Below, one piece after another: positions 55,875-64,000 of a stretch of DNA of 64,000 nt. The notes beneath the pieces were generated by a model that was not told the DNA's origin, ran no database searches, and saw nothing but the letters and a program-made list of their open reading frames with translations. The position numbers were made by a program, and so were the translations under genes. Every line of letters starts with the position of its first letter. Position 1 is the first letter of the stretch. This stretch comes from Mariprofundus erugo (GTDB taxonomy: Bacteria; Pseudomonadota; Zetaproteobacteria; Mariprofundales; Mariprofundaceae): the NCBI RefSeq assembly GCF_005818865.1, contig NZ_VBRY01000002.1, positions 1 through 64,000 of the forward strand, in the 5' to 3' direction.

Positions 55875-56375
55875 TCACTTTTCAACAAACAAGCGTGCGG
55901 CCGTATCAAAGTGCTGTCCGTCCAGATCAATGCGGGCAAGCAAATCCCAATGCCCCGGCAGAGGAAAGGCCACAGGTGCGCTAAAGGTACCGGCATCGGA
56001 CAGTGACAACTCGGTACGAAAATCATTGGCTGCATCACTCGGACGATACGCTGTCAGCACCACCTTGCCGGCGCGGACCGGCTGCCCCTGATGGTCCATC
56101 ACATAGAGACGACAGGGCACCGGGTCATGTGCCCGAATTTTATCGGGTAACATCAGTTGCAAACGCCATGCGGAAGCGGCCGACTTCTGCTCAACCAGCT
56201 GATCGTGGAAGTAGCTTTTGCCCTTTTCATAATAATCATTCACCACCAGGTTCGGCGGGGAGATAAATGCATAGGCTATGAAACCGGCATTCACGGCCAC
56301 CGTCACAGCAATCACGGCAAGAATGCCTCGCAACCACGGGTTCTTGAGATCCTGCTTTACCTGTACACTCAACAT
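55875..56375 (-). CDS. ccoH: cbb3 oxidase assembly protein CcoH/FixH
   Basis: CcoH/FixH is a bitopic membrane protein that supports oxidase assembly. The 166-residue product has one TM (LRGILAVIAVTVAVNAGFIAY) after KNPW, then the conserved LVVNDYYEKGKSYF, and a beta-rich periplasmic domain. GAGGAGAGG precedes ATG 56375. It sits between ccoG and ccoI, as usual. Confidence 0.9.
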   Translation of the reverse strand: MLSVQVKQDLKNPWLRGILAVIAVTVAVNAGFIAYAFISPPNLVVNDYYEKGKSYFHDQLVEQKSAASAWRLQLMLPDKIRAHDPVPCRLYVMDHQGQPVRAGKVVLTAYRPSDAANDFRTELSLSDAGTFSAPVAFPLPGHWDLLARIDLDGQHFDTAARLFVEK

Positions 56376-56470
56376 TTGCCTCTCCTCTTCACTCAGTGAA
56401 GCATTGATTCATTCAGCAACTCGTACCTGACCAGGCCACCACCCAAGCCAGTGCATCAGCACCTGTGCAG

Positions 56471-57871
56471 CTATCTGCCACCCGGGGCCATAAACACAGA
56501 CTCATACTCCATGCGGATATGCGGAGATTCAACACTTTCCAGAACAAAATTGACCGTGACTTTTTTTGCCGTCAACGCACCCGGGTGTGCTACCAGAAAC
56601 AGGTGAGCAGGGATCATTTTACCAGGCTCAAGCACGATCTCCTGACCACCGTCGACAATGGCAAGACCCGTTGCTCCGCTGAGAGACACCTGCATATGCA
56701 ACGTCGCCGGTGTTTTATTCAATGCCTTGACGGTGTATCTGTTTTGAATATCGCCATTGCTCATCTGGATATACAACGGTTGCCTTTCATGCACAATCGA
56801 CAGTTCAATCGGTGGAATATGAGTCATCCCGTAGACGATGCCGCTTACAGCCAATAAAAAGATCGTACAATAGGTGATGACACGCGGACGCCTGAATAAT
56901 GGAGGCAACACCTCTCCGGCCATCTCTTTTCTGGATGCATAGCGAATCAGGCCACGGGGCCTGTCCAGCTTGTCCATCACGCTGTTACATGCGTCAATAC
57001 ACATACCACAGGTAATACAGCCCTCCTGCATCCCCTCGCGAATATCGACACCTGTCGGGCAGACACCGACACACAGCCGGCAATCGATACAATCCCCGTT
57101 CCCTTTATCCTTTGCCTTGCCACGTGGCTCGCCACGCATCTCATCATAGGTCGGCAACACGGTATCCTTGTCGACCATCACACTCTGAATACGGGCATAG
57201 GGGCAGAGCCAGAAACAGACCTGTTCGCGCATAAATCCGGCAAACACATAGGTACCGAACACAAACGCCGCCAGTACCACCCATGCAACGGGTGGCGCAT
57301 CCAGCGTCAGATATCGCTGCCAGAGCTCGAATGCATCGGTAAAATAGGCTGCAAACGTAATACCGGTAATCACTGCCATCAGTAACCAGATCGCATGTTT
57401 AAGCAACTTCAGGCGCAATTTTCTGGCACTCCATGGCGCCTCATCCAGCTTTCGGCGCTGCACCGGATTTCCTTCGATTTTGTCTTCAATCCAGGTAAAC
57501 CAGTCCGTCCATACCGTTTGGAAACAGAAGTAGCCACACCAGACACGGCCGGCCACGGCAGTCACACCGAACAGGGTCATGGCCAGTAAAATCAGGACCA
57601 GCGACAACATCCAGATATCCTGCGGCCACAAGGTTATGGAAAACAGATGAAACTGCCGTTCGGGTATATTGAACAAAATTGCCTGATGGCCATCCCAACG
57701 CATATAGGGCGTAAGAAGATATAACACCCACAACACGGAAGCATACCATTTATAGCTGCGAAAACGGCCCGGCATTCGCTTTGCATGGATGGTTTCGCCA
57801 CCGGTATTCACATGCCAGTGAACGGCATCCTTATACATCTGTTCTACGGGTTCCTGCTCGCGTTCTGACAT
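56471..57871 (-). CDS. ccoG: cbb3 oxidase accessory ferredoxin-like protein CcoG (FixG/RdxA)
   Basis: CcoG is a membrane 4Fe-4S protein that reduces copper for cbb3 assembly. The 466-residue protein has several TM segments in the first half, a 4Fe-4S ferredoxin domain with CIDCRLCVGVCP and CITCGMCIDAC, and a C-terminal Ig-like periplasmic domain (residues about 350-466). AGGAG lies eight bases before ATG 57871, so that start is preferred. It starts the ccoGHI part of the cluster. Confidence 0.93.
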   Translation of the reverse strand: MSEREQEPVEQMYKDAVHWHVNTGGETIHAKRMPGRFRSYKWYASVLWVLYLLTPYMRWDGHQAILFNIPERQFHLFSITLWPQDIWMLSLVLILLAMTLFGVTAVAGRVWCGYFCFQTVWTDWFTWIEDKIEGNPVQRRKLDEAPWSARKLRLKLLKHAIWLLMAVITGITFAAYFTDAFELWQRYLTLDAPPVAWVVLAAFVFGTYVFAGFMREQVCFWLCPYARIQSVMVDKDTVLPTYDEMRGEPRGKAKDKGNGDCIDCRLCVGVCPTGVDIREGMQEGCITCGMCIDACNSVMDKLDRPRGLIRYASRKEMAGEVLPPLFRRPRVITYCTIFLLAVSGIVYGMTHIPPIELSIVHERQPLYIQMSNGDIQNRYTVKALNKTPATLHMQVSLSGATGLAIVDGGQEIVLEPGKMIPAHLFLVAHPGALTAKKVTVNFVLESVESPHIRMEYESVFMAPGGR

Positions 57872-58028
57872 TTTTAAACTCCTGAGCATACTGGGCATGC
57901 GAGACATTATATATCAATACAATAATTTAATCTCCGGAAAAGGCAGATTCCGCCGCTTTGCCACACCTGCTCTGCACATACGAAAAGGGGAGGCCAAAAC
58001 CTCCCCTCCCCCTGTTTAACCGCACGAA

Positions 58029-58139
58029 TTAAACATCATCCTTGCTGCCGATAATTTTGAAGAAACGGTAGCCCAGATAGCCGATGACCAGAATCGTCCC
58101 GGCCAGAGAGATAATCACACTAATGACGACTGCATCCAT
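58029..58139 (-). CDS. 36-residue single-TM peptide in the cbb3 operon (CcoM-like candidate)
   Basis: A short frame between ccoP and ccoG encodes one TM helix: MDAVVISVIISL, then LVIGYLGYRFF and a short tail ending GSKDDV. ATG 58139 is nine bases downstream of the AGGAGT sequence, and its stop lies 10 bases from the ccoP end. The size, location and single helix resemble CcoM, a small subunit of P. stutzeri cbb3 oxidase. It is not CcoQ, which is present separately. Homology to CcoM is inferred, not shown. Confidence 0.65.
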   Translation of the reverse strand: MDAVVISVIISLAGTILVIGYLGYRFFKIIGSKDDV

Positions 58140-58148
58140 TTCCGACTC

Positions 58149-59012
58149 CTACTTCCCGCCACCGAACTCATGCACCTTGACGGCCAGCATCTTGATAGCC
58201 TCAGGCGACAATTTGCCTCCGAAAGCAGGCATGATCGCAATGCGGGTATTGGCAACACCCTCCTGATTCACGCCATAGCGGATCGTACGCAAAACCTCAT
58301 CACGACTGCCACCAAAGCGCCAGATACCATCCGTCAGGTTGGAGGCGCCGCTGCCCAGTTCATTGATGGCACCACCAGCCGCATTCTCTCCATGGCAACC
58401 AGCACAACCGGTATCATTGAAAAGAGCCAGCCCTTCCGGGGTCCCCTTTCCTTCTGCCGAGGCAATGACGAAATCAGCCAGCTTTTCGATATCTGCCTCA
58501 TCCACCATACCCTCATGCGCCGGCATATCACCACGACGCCCGTCCGTGATGGATTCGATAATCGTGTTGATATCACCGCCGTAAAGCCAGTCGTCGTCAG
58601 CAAGACTCGGGAACAGCCCCGGAGCCCCCTCACCGCCGGCACCATGACAGGCAGCACAGTTATCGCCGAAAATGGCCTTGGCCGATGACTCGGCAAAGCT
58701 GCGCAGCCCTGCATCGGCCAGCAACGCCTGCCCATCCATCGCCGCAACCTTCTGCAGATAGGGGGCCTTCACCTTGTCATTCTCGGCAACCGCCTCCTTA
58801 AGCTCCTTGATCTGGGTCCAGCCAAGAATGCCTTTGGTTGCCTCGTGGACGAGCGGGATCGATGGATAAAGAATGAAATAGACCACACACCAGATCCAGC
58901 TGGCATGAAACGTAATCATCCACCAGCGCGGCGGGGGATTGGTCAACTCACGGATTCCATCCCACTCATGGCCCGTATCCGGGGCATGTTGCGGCTTATT
59001 TTGTTTGGCCAT
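58149..59012 (-). CDS. ccoP: cbb3 cytochrome oxidase subunit III (CcoP, dihaem cytochrome c)
   Basis: CcoP carries electrons to CcoN. The 287-residue protein has one N-terminal TM (MITFHASWIWCVVYFILYP) and two cytochrome c domains with haem motifs NCAACHG (about 120) and GCAGCHG (about 205). Both have distal Met candidates. The start is ATG 59012, six bases after GGAGG, rather than the TTG at 59018. It overlaps ccoQ by 17 bases. Confidence 0.94.
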   Translation of the reverse strand: MAKQNKPQHAPDTGHEWDGIRELTNPPPRWWMITFHASWIWCVVYFILYPSIPLVHEATKGILGWTQIKELKEAVAENDKVKAPYLQKVAAMDGQALLADAGLRSFAESSAKAIFGDNCAACHGAGGEGAPGLFPSLADDDWLYGGDINTIIESITDGRRGDMPAHEGMVDEADIEKLADFVIASAEGKGTPEGLALFNDTGCAGCHGENAAGGAINELGSGASNLTDGIWRFGGSRDEVLRTIRYGVNQEGVANTRIAIMPAFGGKLSPEAIKMLAVKVHEFGGGK

Positions 59013-59220
59013 GTCCAACCTCCCTCTTCATATCCTCATCATGGTTATCGTTTACAAAATCACGGTACTGTTCAAACCGGTCCCGATTTCCCGGCCTGAA
59101 GATCCATACGTAGAGAGCAAACATCAGCACAGAAAGCACCAGCACAATGACCAGTCCGACCCAGTCGGCCCGGGTCATTGCCTGCCAGTCGGTAAAGAAA
59201 TATTCGCGCAAACTATTCAC
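58996..59220 (-). CDS. ccoQ: cbb3 cytochrome oxidase subunit CcoQ
   Basis: CcoQ is a small subunit stabilising the cbb3 complex. The 74-residue product has one TM ([21 protein letters not shown]), a basic flank and an acidic C-terminal tail. The length fits the family. It overlaps ccoO by eight bases and ccoP by 17, so the subunit genes are translationally coupled. Confidence 0.88.
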   Translation of the reverse strand: MNSLREYFFTDWQAMTRADWVGLVIVLVLSVLMFALYVWIFRPGNRDRFEQYRDFVNDNHDEDMKREVGHGQTK

Positions 59221-59854
59221 GATAATCCTTCCCTTCCTCGAACTTCACCATCGTACCAAGCACCTGCAGATAGGCGACGATGGCATCCATCTCGGTCTTG
59301 CCTGTAACAGCATCGGCAGCACCGGCAATATCAGCGTCAGTATAGGGGACGCCGACCATCCTCAGCGCCTTCATTTTCTTGCCCGTCAGCGATGCGTCGA
59401 TCTGGTGATCTTCGAAAAACGCATAATCCGGCATCACCGACTCAGGTACGAGCGAACGAGGAGCCCGCAGATGTTGAATCTGCCATGCATCGGAATACTT
59501 GCCGCCCACCCGGGCCAGGTCCGGACCGGTACGTTTGGAGCCCCACTGGAACGGATGGTCATACTTGGACTCCGCCGCCAGAGAGTAGTGTCCATAACGC
59601 TCTTTCTCATCACGGAACGGACGAATCATCTGCGAGTGGCAGAGATAGCACCCCTCACGGATATAAACATCACGCCCCTCCAGCTCAAGCGCTGTATAGG
59701 GGCGGATGCTGTCCTCATCCTTCGTCAGCTTCTCGATGGTGTTGTCGAGATAGAACAACGGTACGATCTCCACAATACCACCGATGGAAACCACGATGGC
59801 GATCATGATCAGAAAGCCCCAGACGTTTTTTTCGAGTTTTTCCTGGAATGACAT
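59213..59854 (-). CDS. ccoO: cbb3 cytochrome oxidase subunit II (CcoO, monohaem cytochrome c)
   Basis: CcoO is a membrane-anchored monohaem cytochrome c of the oxidase. The 213-residue product has one N-terminal TM ([22 protein letters not shown]) and the haem motif [13 protein letters not shown] near residue 75. A conserved distal Met follows. It lies between ccoN and ccoQ and overlaps ccoQ by eight bases. Confidence 0.94.
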   Translation of the reverse strand: MSFQEKLEKNVWGFLIMIAIVVSIGGIVEIVPLFYLDNTIEKLTKDEDSIRPYTALELEGRDVYIREGCYLCHSQMIRPFRDEKERYGHYSLAAESKYDHPFQWGSKRTGPDLARVGGKYSDAWQIQHLRAPRSLVPESVMPDYAFFEDHQIDASLTGKKMKALRMVGVPYTDADIAGAADAVTGKTEMDAIVAYLQVLGTMVKFEEGKDYRE

Positions 59855-59863
59855 GAGAGCCCC

Positions 59864-61282
59864 CTAGACCCGAACTGCGGCAGGCTTTGGCTGATCCGCA
59901 GTGCGAATAGTCATGATAACGTTGTAGAGCATGATCAGGGCACCAAACAGCACCAGCAGACCACCCACGGATCGCAATACATAGTAAGGATGCATCGCCA
60001 CAACGGTTTCAGCGAAGGTATAAGCCAGGTTGCCGTAGTCATCGGTCGCACGCCACATCAACCCCTGCATGATGCCGGAGACCCACATCGCACAGACATA
60101 GATCACCGTACCGATGGTATGAATCCAGAAGTGAGTATTTACCAGGCTGACCGAGTAAATTTCACGCCCCCACAGGCGCGTCACCAGATGGTATATCGCA
60201 CCCACGGAAACCATCACCACCCAGCCCAGCGCACCGGAGTGCACATGGCCGATGGTCCAGTCTGTATAGTGAGAGAGTGCATTCACCGTCTTCAGTGACA
60301 TCACCGGCCCCTCGAAGGTGGACATGGCATAAAACGCCAGCGACACAACGAGGAAGCGCAAGACGTAGTCATCACGCAATTTGTGCCATGCTCCCGAAAG
60401 CGTCATCAGGCCGTTTACGGCACCACCCCATGACGGAACGATCATGGCCAGCGAAACCGCTGCACCCAGAGAACCGGCCCAGTCGGGCAGCGCGGTATAC
60501 TGCAGGTGATGCGCGCCCAGCCAGACGTAGCCGAACATCAGCGCCCAGAAGTGCAGCACGGAGAGCCGGTAGGAGAAAATCGGCAGGTCCGCCTGTTTGG
60601 GAATAAAGTAATACATAATACCGAGGAAGCCGGCGGTCAGGAAGAAGCCCACCGCATTGTGGCCCCACCACCACTGAATCATCGCATCATGTACACCCGA
60701 GAACAGTGAGTAGGACTTGGTCATGGTGACCGGAATAGCCAGCGAGTTGACCACATGCAGATAGGTAATCATCACCATCATGCCGAGGAAGAACCAGTTG
60801 GCCACATAAATGTGCGAGGTCTTCCGGTTCACGATCGTCATAATGAAGTTAAACATGTAGGAGAGCCAGACGACGGCGATAAGAATATCAATCGGCCACT
60901 CAAGCTCCGCATACTCCTTTCCCTGAGTCCAGCCCATCGGGAACGAAATCACCGCTGACACAATAATCAGGTTCCAGCCCCAGAAGGTGAACCATGCCAT
61001 CCGGTTACTCCAGAGAGGCACAGCACAGGTTCGCTGAACCACATAGAAGGCCGTCGCCATCAGCGTACAACCACCAAAAGCAAAGATCACTGCATTGGTA
61101 TGCAACGGGCGCAGACGCCCGAAGGTAAGATATTCATTCAGATTGAGCGTCGGGAACGATAATTGCCATGCAATAATATCGCCCACCAGTGCTCCGACGA
61201 CCAGATAAACCACCGCGCAAAGCGCAAATGCCTTTACAATCGTCAGGTTATAACCCGGATTTTCTGTGGGATGTCCTGCCAC
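59864..61282 (-). CDS. ccoN: cbb3 cytochrome oxidase catalytic subunit I (CcoN)
   Basis: CcoN is the haem-copper catalytic subunit. The 472-residue polytopic protein has 12 TM segments and conserved His residues at the metal sites, including [12 protein letters not shown] and [18 protein letters not shown] 61282 is chosen because AGGAGG lies eight bases before it; GTG 61291 would have the ribosome binding site directly abutting it. It begins the ccoNOQP operon, divergent from bioB. Confidence 0.95.
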   Translation of the reverse strand: MAGHPTENPGYNLTIVKAFALCAVVYLVVGALVGDIIAWQLSFPTLNLNEYLTFGRLRPLHTNAVIFAFGGCTLMATAFYVVQRTCAVPLWSNRMAWFTFWGWNLIIVSAVISFPMGWTQGKEYAELEWPIDILIAVVWLSYMFNFIMTIVNRKTSHIYVANWFFLGMMVMITYLHVVNSLAIPVTMTKSYSLFSGVHDAMIQWWWGHNAVGFFLTAGFLGIMYYFIPKQADLPIFSYRLSVLHFWALMFGYVWLGAHHLQYTALPDWAGSLGAAVSLAMIVPSWGGAVNGLMTLSGAWHKLRDDYVLRFLVVSLAFYAMSTFEGPVMSLKTVNALSHYTDWTIGHVHSGALGWVVMVSVGAIYHLVTRLWGREIYSVSLVNTHFWIHTIGTVIYVCAMWVSGIMQGLMWRATDDYGNLAYTFAETVVAMHPYYVLRSVGGLLVLFGALIMLYNVIMTIRTADQPKPAAVRV

Positions 61283-61315
61283 TTTCTCCACCTCCTGATG
61301 TCAAAAAGTATATTT

Positions 61316-61338
61316 GTGATTCTAGTTTTAAAAATCAC
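61316..61338. promoter_or_regulatory. Inverted repeat in the ccoN-bioB divergent gap
   Basis: GTGATT at 61316-61321 and AATCAC at 61333-61338 form an 11-base-spaced perfect palindrome in an AT-rich stretch, 34 bases before the ccoN start. It resembles an operator for a dimeric regulator. It does not fit the FNR consensus (TTGAT-N4-ATCAA). Confidence 0.3.
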
Positions 61339-61486
61339 CTTGTACACCCCCTTTATTACGACTGACCACCTTGCAAATCAGCCGCAAATGTGCTAACAGA
61401 ATCCTCCTTTCAGACCCGATTTTTGCGCCCGCGAACAGTTCCGTTTACCATACGCGGCGATACGGTTAACCGACAGGAGATTTAGC

Positions 61487-62473
61487 ATGCGTCACGACTG
61501 GAGCGTCGAAGAGATAGAGGCACTGTTTGCACTGCCATTTAATGACCTGATGTTTCGGGCTCAGCAGGCACACCGCGCCCACTTTGATGCCAATGAGGTA
61601 CAGCTCTCCACCCTCCTCTCCATCAAAACAGGCGGTTGTCCGGAAGACTGTAAATATTGCCCGCAATCATCGCGCTACAACACCGATGTCGAATCCGAGC
61701 TGCTGATGAAGAAAGAGCAGGTCGTCGCCGCTGCCAAAGCAGCAAAAGAGAAAGGCGCATCCCGCTTTTGCATCGGCGCTGCATGGCGCGAACCGAAAGG
61801 ACGTGCATTTGAACTTGTTTGCGACATGATCAGTGAAATCAAGTCCATGGATATGGAGGCCTGCGCCACTCTCGGCATGCTGTCTGCCGAACAGGCGGCC
61901 CGACTGAAAGAAGCCGGACTGGATTATTACAACCACAACCTCGACTCCGCGCCGGAGTATTATAAAGAGATCATCTCCACCCGCACCTACGAGGAGCGAC
62001 TCGACACCCTCAAACATGTGCGTGCCGAAGGCATGAGCATCTGTTGCGGCGGCATTGTCGGCATGGGTGAAAGCCGCCGCCACAGAGCCGGCCTCGTCGC
62101 CCAGCTGGCACGCATGAGCCCGCACCCGGAGTCTGTACCGATCAACATGCTGGTGAAGGTGGAAGGCACCCCCGTTGCTGAAGACGAGCAGTTTGCCGGC
62201 ACACTCGATAACTTCGAGTTCATTCGCACCATTGCTGTTGCACGCATCACCATGCCAGCCAGCCATGTACGCCTCTCTGCCGGCCGCGAAACCATGAGCG
62301 AAGAGATGCAGGCCCTCTGCTTCCTCGCCGGTGCCAACTCGATTTTTTACGGCGAAAAACTGCTCACCACCGGCAACCAGGATGCAGAACATGACCAGCA
62401 GCTGTTTGCCCGCCTGGGCATCCGCCCGATGGAGAAGCCCACCCCGTCCTCACGTCGCATGGCCAACGCCTGA
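61487..62473 (+). CDS. bioB: Biotin synthase
   Basis: BioB is a radical SAM enzyme that inserts sulfur into dethiobiotin. The 328-residue product has the 4Fe-4S motif [15 protein letters not shown] near the N-terminus, [14 protein letters not shown] and the C-terminal [14 protein letters not shown]. It is preceded by AGGAGATTTAGC. It is convergent with bioD, and a long hairpin lies between the two. It is transcribed away from ccoN. Confidence 0.96.
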   Translation: MRHDWSVEEIEALFALPFNDLMFRAQQAHRAHFDANEVQLSTLLSIKTGGCPEDCKYCPQSSRYNTDVESELLMKKEQVVAAAKAAKEKGASRFCIGAAWREPKGRAFELVCDMISEIKSMDMEACATLGMLSAEQAARLKEAGLDYYNHNLDSAPEYYKEIISTRTYEERLDTLKHVRAEGMSICCGGIVGMGESRRHRAGLVAQLARMSPHPESVPINMLVKVEGTPVAEDEQFAGTLDNFEFIRTIAVARITMPASHVRLSAGRETMSEEMQALCFLAGANSIFYGEKLLTTGNQDAEHDQQLFARLGIRPMEKPTPSSRRMANA

Positions 62474-62506
62474 CAGCGACCGACAACAGCAAGAGCCCCG
62501 TCTAAT

Positions 62507-62541
62507 GCCGGGAGGTGCCGAGACGCTCTGCACCTCCCGGC
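62507..62541. terminator. 12-bp hairpin between convergent bioB and bioD
   Basis: GCCGGGAGGTGC at 62507-62518 pairs perfectly with GCACCTCCCGGC at 62530-62541 across an 11-base loop. It lies 33 bases after the bioB stop and 28 bases before the bioD stop, so it may end both transcripts. No U-tract is seen on either strand. Confidence 0.5.
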
Positions 62542-62569
62542 GACAACGGACAAACATTACGGGGAATCG

Positions 62570-63202
62570 TTATCCCGGCTCCGCCCCGTAACCAAGCAAC
62601 TCAACAGCACATCCGGCCGGGACAAACGGAGCAACAGCCTGACGGGTCGGCAACAGCCAGCGCTCATCAGCCCTGGTGGCGGCATTTAAAATCAGGCGCA
62701 CAGGCTGCCGCCCCATCGCCTTTAATGCTTCCAGTGTCAGCAACGTATGATTAATAGCGCCCAGCCTGCAACCGACCACCAGCCAGAGCTCGCAGTCACC
62801 CATGGTAGCAATCCAGTCACGGACCAGCCAGCGCCCGGTGAGCGGCACCATCAACCCGCCGACCCCTTCAATGAGACACACCTCTGCATCCTGCCGGCGC
62901 TCTGCACACCACTGCAAAAGCGCATCCGGGTCGATCTCCACCCCTTCATCCGCCGCCGCCTGCGAAGGAGCCGCCGGAAGAGCAAAGCGGTAGAAACTGA
63001 TATCATCCGGATTACTTATCCGCTGTGCATCCAGCAACGCCTGCACATCCTCGTTACCACCCGCCTCATCCAGACCACATACAACCGGCTTGAGGGCCAG
63101 GGCAGAGACACCATCGGCAAGCAGCTGACGAATCGCTGCAGCTGTCACCCACGTCTTGCCGGCACCGGTATCTGTTGCCGTAATAAAAATGCAGCGACTC
63201 AC
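62570..63202 (-). CDS. bioD: Dethiobiotin synthetase
   Basis: BioD closes the ureido ring of dethiobiotin using ATP and CO2. The 210-residue product has the P-loop TATDTGAGKTWVTAA near the N-terminus, then LALKPVVCGLD and LIEGVGGLMVPL. Length is typical. It overlaps bioC by four bases, so they form an operon with bioC upstream; the remaining bio genes are outside the window. Confidence 0.92.
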   Translation of the reverse strand: MSRCIFITATDTGAGKTWVTAAAIRQLLADGVSALALKPVVCGLDEAGGNEDVQALLDAQRISNPDDISFYRFALPAAPSQAAADEGVEIDPDALLQWCAERRQDAEVCLIEGVGGLMVPLTGRWLVRDWIATMGDCELWLVVGCRLGAINHTLLTLEALKAMGRQPVRLILNAATRADERWLLPTRQAVAPFVPAGCAVELLGYGAEPG

Positions 63203-63999
63203 TGACCAGCCAGCTGAATCGGAATCACGTGCTCACCATGCTCATAGCCGCCCTCTTTATACCAGGCCTGTCCGTAAAGGGCTTCAAACGTGGCCCGCAA
63301 GCGACCGTCCTCCATTTTAAAACGATCCGGATAGCGCTGCTCAAGCTCCCGGATCAGTGCCCTGCCATAGAGCCCTGCCCGGCGACCACGAATCGCAGCC
63401 GCCGAGGCCCCCAACCCTTTCAGCTCACGCACCAGCGCCATCACATCGGGGTAGGTCAGGGTAAACAGATCACTGTCGGTGACCGGCAGCTCAACCGGCA
63501 ACTTCATCAGGGCATCGCCCAGACTCATGACATCAGGAAACGGCAACACATGGCCGGCCCGTTCAGACTCGATCGATGCCAGTGTCTGACGCAGCTCGGA
63601 GAGAGTACGGCGACCGAAGGTGGAGAAGAGCATCAGCCCGCCGGGTGCCAGCACGCGCCGCATTTCCGCCAGCATCAGCTGCGGATCCCCCACCCATTGC
63701 ATGGCAAGGTTGGAGCAGACCAGATCAAAGCTGCCTGATTTAAAGGGCAACACAGCCGCATCACCGCCAACATGATGGTGCCGCCCGTGCCAGGGCATAC
63801 GACGTGCATGATTGGCCCGGGTCTGTTGCAGCATCGCAGCGGACAAATCAAATGCAACAATCGCGGCTTTTTTATAACGCCCTCGCAACAGACGGGTGAA
63901 ATAGCCGGTGCCACAGCCAATATCGAGAATCCGTTTTGGCTCAATTTTAATGAAATCGAGATGCGCCAGCAGCCTGTCACCAATCTCCCGCTGCAACAC
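63199..63999 (-). CDS. bioC: Malonyl-ACP O-methyltransferase BioC (partial at the window edge)
   Basis: BioC methylates malonyl-ACP to start pimelate synthesis. The visible 266 residues have SAM-binding motif I (ILDIGCGTGYFTRLLRG), the DLVCSNLAMQW loop and the methyltransferase C-terminal cap. The frame runs to the window end; the visible first residues (LQREIGDRLL) are internal to typical BioC proteins, so the start is outside. It overlaps bioD by four bases. Confidence 0.88.
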   Translation of the reverse strand: MLQREIGDRLLAHLDFIKIEPKRILDIGCGTGYFTRLLRGRYKKAAIVAFDLSAAMLQQTRANHARRMPWHGRHHHVGGDAAVLPFKSGSFDLVCSNLAMQWVGDPQLMLAEMRRVLAPGGLMLFSTFGRRTLSELRQTLASIESERAGHVLPFPDVMSLGDALMKLPVELPVTDSDLFTLTYPDVMALVRELKGLGASAAAIRGRRAGLYGRALIRELEQRYPDRFKMEDGRLRATFEALYGQAWYKEGGYEHGEHVIPIQLAGQ

Positions 64000-64000
64000 C

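Noticed and set aside
58339-58747. Frames opposite and in other phases of ccoP
   Set aside because: They repeat the GC-rich pattern of the true gene and carry no motif.
61316-61338. An FNR/Anr box upstream of ccoN
   Set aside because: The visible palindrome is GTGATT-N11-AATCAC, not TTGAT-N4-ATCAA, so it does not support an FNR assignment.

Overview
The window reads as chromosomal DNA from a Gram-negative, respiring, proteobacterium-like organism. Evidence includes an rpsU-yqeY-dnaG-rpoD block, a regulatory PTS next to rpoN, a 6S RNA gene between zapA and the 5-formyl-THF cyclo-ligase gene, a full cbb3 oxidase locus and de novo pyrimidine and biotin genes. The mix of features (HprK plus EIIA-Man plus PtsN without sugar permeases, PyrR next to pyrB, TrhP, BioC) would suit a Zetaproteobacterium such as Mariprofundus or a nearby lineage. 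That placement is inference from gene content, not a search. Genes are tightly packed and most intergenic gaps are short.

Layout. 1-656: the edge of an IS1182-type insertion element and an SDR gene that has lost its N-terminal half. 692-3577: a GPH/MFS sugar-type symporter with an unusual periplasmic domain inserted between TM3 and TM4, and a GH130 glycoside phosphorylase. 3830-9361: mixed housekeeping genes (EamA exporter, PpiC, HDOD, radical SAM, YgjP-like, CoA-binding, DUF167, HAD). 9477-15181: prmA, divergent from a tight operon of a ferredoxin-reductase-like flavoprotein, ruvX, pyrR, pyrB, pyrC and pyrK. 15249-19573: TRIC-type channel, SixA, a TAXI solute-binding protein overlapping trhP, and a TerB-like protein. 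19539-24302: a large AsmA/DUF748-like protein and acs on the minus strand. 24410-28311: cutA, ccdA, a ZapB-like coiled coil, zapA, 6S RNA, fau, a YmdB-like phosphodiesterase and a small membrane protein. 28635-33251: rpsU, yqeY, dnaG and rpoD on the minus strand, with clear terminators after rpsU and rpoD.

33402-41944: murJ, a PolB-like exonuclease, a VOC protein, a second HDOD gene with a hairpin over its ribosome binding site, a copper-delivery pair (PCuAC and SCO), a MEKHLA protein and glyQS. 42014-43478: an RhlB-like helicase and a tRNA with anticodon CAT. 43665-51077: bolA/ibaG, grxD, then rpoN, hpf, ptsN, hprK, rapZ, EIIA-Man, HPr and EI. This is a phosphorelay with no EIIB or EIIC in view, so it probably regulates rather than transports. 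51160-61282: an unknown membrane-anchored protein, safE-like and ccoS, a soluble cytochrome c with a near-consensus sigma-70 promoter, and ccoN-O-Q-P, a 36-residue membrane peptide gene, ccoG, ccoH and ccoI. 61487-63999: bioB convergent with bioD and bioC, bioC running off the window.

Functional links. The cbb3 oxidase, its copper ATPase CcoI, the assembly factors CcoG/H/S, the PCuAC/SCO pair, the CcdA thiol pathway and the soluble cytochrome c together form one haem-copper respiration kit. No CRISPR array, prophage, toxin-antitoxin or defence island is visible. The observations most worth following are the domain-inserted symporter, the RBS-sequestering hairpin before the HDOD gene at 37259, the 36-residue gene in the cbb3 operon and the structured gaps at 3604-3704 and 28403-28547.
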